NCBI GenBank assembly: GCA_003510345.1
Contig: DOMW01000064.1
Location: 1-8,613 of the forward strand
Reading direction: 5' to 3'
DNA: 8,613 nucleotides
Source of the DNA: Clostridiales bacterium
Lineage (GTDB): Bacteria > Bacillota > Clostridia > Christensenellales > Christensenellaceae
Shown here: one piece after another, positions 4,906 to 8,613 of the stretch
How positions within the stretch are numbered: position 1 is the first letter of the stretch
Layout of the letters: each line of letters opens with the position of its first letter
Notes under the pieces: model-generated
The model's database searches: none
The model's input: the letters and a program-made list of their open reading frames with translations, nothing else
Told to the model about the DNA's origin: nothing
Position numbers and translations under genes: made by a program

Positions 4906-7900
4906 CTACAGATTTTCTCTGCCACGCATCACACGGAAGAGCTTCTGCGCGTCGCCCATGTTGATGCCTGCCGAAGTGCCCGCGAACACATCGCCCGCAG
5001 CTCTTTGCGCGCCAGTCAGGGGTTCGCTGCCCCGCGCGCCGCGGAACAGCTTCTGTACGTCGTCCATGCGCACCATACCGTCGCCTCCTTGGGCAGAACC
5101 CGCGACCAGGTCGCCCCTTATGACTACTGTCAGCGTATCGACCGGGTTATCGGCGTCGTCGTACAGGGTCATGGTCATACCGGTGCCAATGGGCGTATCG
5201 GGCGCCGCATCCGTACCGTCGGCGTTCTTCACACCCAGCGTATAGCCGATGACATGATTGAACAGGTATGGCAGAATTTCCGCCGTGGGGGGGGGAGACT
5301 CGCCGGATATACCCATAAGCGCCGTAAAGCCGTAAAGCAGGCCACCGCTGGCCGTAACGGGGCTGCTCTCTCTCACGAGGTCTTCCAGTTTGGGGGGTGG
5401 GGGCCTTTCGCCCGGGTCGTCGCTCACGGTGATGGTCAAATAATGCGCTTTTTTGTACATTTCGTCCGCGTTTGGTGGTTCTATCTCCAGTGTAAACGTA
5501 TTACTGCCCATGGCAAGGGCAAGGTCTCCCGATTCATTGGCATTATATGATACCCATACCGTGCTGGTTTCAATTACGCCGGATGCGCTCCTTAGCGTGA
5601 CAGGGCAAATCGGGTTGTTTAGGCGAAAGCGTAAATACGACGTATCCTTATCCTCGCTGGCCACCGTGCCGTTGAAATTGACTCCGTCGGCGCTCGTCAT
5701 ACGCACGGGTTTTTTGCCCCCGAGGATGTACAGTTCATAATCCCCATCCGCATCCGTTGCAATGGAAGCGTCGTAGGGGTCGAAATTTACCGTGATGTTG
5801 TACGTCTTTGTGTATGCCGCGCCCAAGCTGTGCGGCGTTACCTCCAGCGTGAACTGATTACTTTCAAGGGGGGCGGGTACATCGCTTACCGAGATGCCCC
5901 TGCTGGGAAAAAAATCCGATATCGGTATCTCTTGCCCGGCCGCGTCCCTCAGCACAGCCGCGGAGATTGCGTTATTGAATAGTATAGAGAGCGATATCGG
6001 CTGTGGCTGTGTATACAGTGTACCGCTGAAATTATTCCCATCGGCGCTCGTCAAATATGTATCGCTATAGAAAGCGAAAACATGTATCATGTAACCCACC
6101 GCATGTTTAGGAATGAAAAAGTCGTTGGGGGCGGGCGCCTCATAATTTATGGTGAGGTGGTATGTCTTTCGGTAAGTCGCATCCCCGCTTTGCGGCGTTA
6201 CCTCAAGTGTGAATTGGTTACTCCCAGTAGTTATAGGTATATCGGACGAGGAGAAATAATACGAATTGGCGCTACTTACTATCTCTTGCCCTGCCGCGTC
6301 TTTCAGCGTGGAGGTGGAATAGAGGTCGTGGAACGAGACCCATATCCGTGTATCGGAAGGCGACGATGTCGTCCCGGTGAAACGCAGCCTATCGGCGCTC
6401 CACTCCATGCTGTCTCCGTTGTTGATGTATATTTGCGTCAGGGTGATATCATTCGGGTCAGGCACCTCACAGCTTAGATCCACGTTGTAGGTCTTTTTGT
6501 GCACCGGGTTTCCGCTTCTCGGCGTCACCTCCAGTGTGAATTTGTTGCTCCCGGCGGAAAGGGGCGGGGGTGACCAGCTGTAGCTGTATTCGCCGCTTTC
6601 TTCGTACACGACCTGCCCGGCCGCGTCTTTCAAGATTACGGTGCAAAACGGGCTGTTGGTGTCCAGTTCCAGTGACGCTTCCGCGTCTATTACTGTTCCT
6701 CCGCTGTAATTGACTCCGTCGCCGCTCCACATGGGGCGGCTGCCGCCCCCGCTTACGGGCTGTGCCCGCAGTCCTTGGTCTGGCGCGATGGAAGCGTCGT
6801 TCATGAAGTCGAAGATGGAGTTTATGGTCAGGTTATATGTTTTTTTATAGGCCGCGTCCCCGCTGGGCGGCAGCACCTCCAGCGTAAATTGGTTGCTTCC
6901 GGCCACGATGGGCAGGGCGTCCGTGTTAAACAGGACCCCGGCGACAGATACGCCTACTTCCCGGCCATCCGTGTCTTTCAACGTGGCAGTGCAAAGTGGG
7001 TTGGTGAAAGATAAGGACAGCCGTGTGTCACCGTAGGCCGCCGAACCGTGGAAGTTTACCCCGTCATCGCTCCTCATACGGGTGGTTCTGGAACCCCCTA
7101 AACCGGAGGAATCGAGAGTCAGCGCAGGGTTTCCCTCGGCATCCGGCACGATGGATGCGTCGTTTGTGTCGAAGTCTGCAACATTTATAGTAAGATTATA
7201 TGTCTTCATAAACGACGCATTCCCGCTGCGCGGCGTCACCTCCAGCGTGAACTGATTGCTCCCGGGCATAAGGGGCAGGAAGTCTGTGTTGAATCCAATG
7301 TAGAGACTGGAATTATAGAAGACATATTTCTGTGCGTCTATCTCGTTCCCTGCCGCGTCCTTCAAAGTGGCGGTAACGGGGTTGCTAAATTGTACGTAGA
7401 ACTCTGACAGAGGGCCGGTCTCCGCGCTGAAATTGAACCCGTCGGCACTTTCCATGAACACTGTGTGCATATTGCTAAAGCTGGAATCCCATGTCTTGAG
7501 GCTCATTGAGTAGTTCCCAAAAGCATCTATGTCTATGGAAGTGTCATTCAAGTTGTCAATGCCGGAATAGAACATCAAATTGTACGTTTTTTGGCGCGAC
7601 ACGTCCCCGCTCTGCGGTATTACCTCGAGCGTGAACTGATTGTTCCCGACGGTTAAGGGCAGGTAGTGTATGTCAAAGCCACTTCGGTTAAAAGTTACTT
7701 CAATTGGAACATCCGCCCCGGACGCATCCTTCAGCGTGACGGCGGAAACAGGGTTGTTGAAGATACCCCGCACGGTTGGCGTCATTAAAGTTACTTTCCG
7801 ACTGAAGATATAGTTAACCCCGTCATCACTCTGCATCTCAGTGGTGAGAAAAGCGTTGTCGCTGCTGTAGTTGGAGAGGTAGATATTTTGAATAGAAGTA

Positions 7901-8367
7901 TCATTCGGGTCGTCCGCCGCCTGCGCCGCCTGCTGTGGCTGTGCATGCCCGCCGCCCGCTATGGCCGAGTCTATGCCGTCCGCTTCGCGGTGTACAGTCA
8001 GCGTATACTCTATCGTTTGCCCGCCGCCTGTAAGGCGCACCCAAAACACATTGTCGCCCTCAATAAGCGTCACTGCCGCGCCTTCTTCGGCATACGGGGC
8101 GTACACGCCCTCCGTAAGGGCAAGCTCGACCGTCTCCGCGCCCCCCGCCGTAAGCAGCAGTTTGTGCGCCGCGCCCGCTACCTGCGCGCGGGCCGTTTTA
8201 TCGGCGTTGTTTATTTCCGCCGACACAGAAATACCGTCCGCCACAAGCGCCGCGTCCGCAAGCGTCGGCTTCCTGGGCGGCGTTTCCGCCGCCAATGCGG
8301 ACGTGGTGGCACAAAACATCAGCAATAAAGCCAGCAACGCCGCGGTTAGCTTCTTTGTTTTCTTCAT
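4906..8367 (-). CDS. Secreted multi-repeat cadherin-like/Ig-like protein with C-terminal dockerin pair
   Basis: This 1153-residue exported protein starts at ATG 8367-8365 behind AAGGAAGGGG. Residues 1-27 form a signal peptide (KK-rich start, LLALLLMF core, SALAA cleavage region). About 36-127 resembles a cadherin-like beta-sandwich ending in EYTLTVHR. Seven tandem repeats follow at about 155-273, 274-401, 402-522, 523-638, 639-747, 748-864 and 865-984. Each begins near NDASI and shows a SADGVNFxG-like element, TLKDAAG, GSNQFTLEVTP and KTYNLTIN. A proline linker (989-992) leads to a module at about 995-1083 (IGTGMTMTLYDDADN) of the type that precedes dockerins. The C-terminus has two dockerin-like halves (MDDVQKLFRGARG and MGDAQKLFRVMRG). 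The calcium loops are degenerate: D1096, G1097, D1102 and D1103 remain in the first, D1126, N1136 and D1139 in the second. No catalytic domain is visible, so an adhesive or scaffold-attached surface role is likely; the ligand is unknown. Confidence 0.85.
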   Translation of the reverse strand: MKKTKKLTAALLALLLMFCATTSALAAETPPRKPTLADAALVADGISVSAEINNADKTARAQVAGAAHKLLLTAGGAETVELALTEGVYAPYAEEGAAVTLIEGDNVFWVRLTGGGQTIEYTLTVHREADGIDSAIAGGGHAQPQQAAQAADDPNDTSIQNIYLSNYSSDNAFLTTEMQSDDGVNYIFSRKVTLMTPTVRGIFNNPVSAVTLKDASGADVPIEVTFNRSGFDIHYLPLTVGNNQFTLEVIPQSGDVSRQKTYNLMFYSGIDNLNDTSIDIDAFGNYSMSLKTWDSSFSNMHTVFMESADGFNFSAETGPLSEFYVQFSNPVTATLKDAAGNEIDAQKYVFYNSSLYIGFNTDFLPLMPGSNQFTLEVTPRSGNASFMKTYNLTINVADFDTNDASIVPDAEGNPALTLDSSGLGGSRTTRMRSDDGVNFHGSAAYGDTRLSLSFTNPLCTATLKDTDGREVGVSVAGVLFNTDALPIVAGSNQFTLEVLPPSGDAAYKKTYNLTINSIFDFMNDASIAPDQGLRAQPVSGGGSRPMWSGDGVNYSGGTVIDAEASLELDTNSPFCTVILKDAAGQVVYEESGEYSYSWSPPPLSAGSNKFTLEVTPRSGNPVHKKTYNVDLSCEVPDPNDITLTQIYINNGDSMEWSADRLRFTGTTSSPSDTRIWVSFHDLYSTSTLKDAAGQEIVSSANSYYFSSSDIPITTGSNQFTLEVTPQSGDATYRKTYHLTINYEAPAPNDFFIPKHAVGYMIHVFAFYSDTYLTSADGNNFSGTLYTQPQPISLSILFNNAISAAVLRDAAGQEIPISDFFPSRGISVSDVPAPLESNQFTLEVTPHSLGAAYTKTYNITVNFDPYDASIATDADGDYELYILGGKKPVRMTSADGVNFNGTVASEDKDTSYLRFRLNNPICPVTLRSASGVIETSTVWVSYNANESGDLALAMGSNTFTLEIEPPNADEMYKKAHYLTITVSDDPGERPPPPKLEDLVRESSPVTASGGLLYGFTALMGISGESPPPTAEILPYLFNHVIGYTLGVKNADGTDAAPDTPIGTGMTMTLYDDADNPVDTLTVVIRGDLVAGSAQGGDGMVRMDDVQKLFRGARGSEPLTGAQRAAGDVFAGTSAGINMGDAQKLFRVMRGRENL
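5287..5295 (-). repeat. Nine-base homopolymer (poly-C on the coding strand)
   Basis: Nine G on the plus strand encode Pro-Pro-Pro (1025-1027) in the large protein. Slippage here would remove the dockerin, so the tract could act as a phase-variation or sequencing-error site. A second G6-T-G5 run lies at 5392-5403, encoding the proline linker. Confidence 0.5.
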
Positions 8368-8425
8368 TCCGTACCCCTTCCTTTTGATGCAGTATTTATT
8401 AGCTAATGAAGCGAGGGTTACATGG

Positions 8426-8450
8426 AATTAAAACACAAGGTGCTTTAATT
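8426..8450 (-). promoter_or_regulatory. 11-bp hairpin in the leader of the dockerin-protein gene
   Basis: AATTAAAACAC (8426-8436) and GTGCTTTAATT (8440-8450) form an 11-bp inverted repeat around AAG, with one mismatch in DNA that becomes a G-U pair in the minus-strand RNA. It lies about 60 nt upstream of the start codon, between the predicted promoter and the ribosome binding site, and could be an operator or a leader hairpin. Confidence 0.45.
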
Positions 8451-8486
8451 TGTGAATAGTACAAGCATTTTCATCTGTTGTAATAT

Positions 8487-8513
8487 TTTATAACATTGTT
8501 GCATTTCGTGCAA
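8487..8513 (-). promoter_or_regulatory. Predicted promoter of the dockerin-protein gene
   Basis: On the minus strand TGTTATAAA (8495-8487) is an extended -10 box. A weak -35 (TTGCAC) lies upstream, inside a small inverted repeat TTGCA/TGCAA (8499-8513). Transcription would start near 8480 and give a leader of about 110 nt. Confidence 0.45.
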
Positions 8514-8519
8514 TATACA

Positions 8520-8560
8520 GAGTGTCAAAAAACCTAAAATACAGTAAAAATTTGATACTC
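8520..8560. repeat. 10-bp inverted repeat near the right edge
   Basis: GAGTGTCAAA (8520-8529) and TTTGATACTC (8551-8560) pair over 10 bp with one G-T, with a 21-nt AT-rich loop. No U-run follows on either strand, so a terminator is not supported. Its role is unknown; no gene is seen from 8451 to the window end. Confidence 0.4.
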
Positions 8561-8613
8561 TGCGCAGGCTGTCAAGAAAGGCCTAGGTGTAAGGAATCGC
8601 ATAACCACGCGGG

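Noticed and set aside
4906..7905. CRISPR-like regular repetition
   Set aside because: The period of about 345 bp with diverged copies is protein-level domain repetition in one ORF, not short direct repeats with spacers.
4766..8431. Several long plus-strand ORFs (for example 5005-5550, 6082-6477, 7888-8328) opposite the large surface-protein gene
   Set aside because: They mirror the GC-biased codons and repeats of the minus-strand gene, lack ribosome binding sites, and do not resemble proteins.

Overview
The window looks like part of a chromosome from an anaerobic Firmicute of the class Clostridia. Supporting signs are AGGAG-type ribosome binding sites, an EFR1-type flavodoxin/ferredoxin gene, a secreted dockerin-bearing repeat protein, and remnants of a Tn1549-like integrative conjugative element. 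No gene identifies the species.

Layout. (1) 1-240 is the 3' end of an unrecognised plus-strand gene, followed by about 435 bp with no convincing gene. (2) About 650-3040 is a decayed conjugative element: a tnpV gene broken by an in-frame amber codon, a 60-codon fragment of a large ICE helicase/methyltransferase-type protein, a hairpin-rich segment that may include oriT, an intact mobC with no relaxase behind it, about 570 bp of strongly hairpin-forming non-coding DNA, and a tyrosine integrase ORF. The integrase N-terminus appears to be that of an excisionase, so an internal deletion probably fused xis to int. (3) The element abuts the 3' end of an intact tRNA-Ser(GGA) on the minus strand. About 120 bp upstream of this tRNA lies a second tRNA-Ser-like sequence that stops at the anticodon loop, with its own promoter. 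A perfect 16-bp inverted repeat brackets the intact tRNA. (4) 3360-4784 is a divergent pair: an EFR1-type flavodoxin/4Fe-4S protein on the minus strand and a TetR-family regulator on the plus strand, with a 20-bp palindrome in the shared promoter region. (5) 4906-8367 is one 1153-residue secreted protein on the minus strand. It has a signal peptide, a cadherin-like module, seven tandem repeats of about 110-128 residues, a dockerin-adjacent module and a C-terminal degenerate dockerin pair. A bidirectional terminator separates it from the tetR gene. The last 250 bp hold its promoter and leader.

How the parts relate. The element remnant probably cannot transfer on its own: the relaxase, coupling protein and type IV secretion genes are absent, and the integrase lacks its N-terminal domains and apparently its first catalytic arginine. 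The redox protein and TetR pair form a self-contained regulatory unit. The large protein is exported and is probably held on a surface or complex through its dockerin. I see no complete new defence or mobile system. The unusual items are the xis::int chimera, the tRNA-Ser half gene with the flanking inverted repeat, the structured non-coding block at about 1845-2165, and the seven-repeat dockerin protein.
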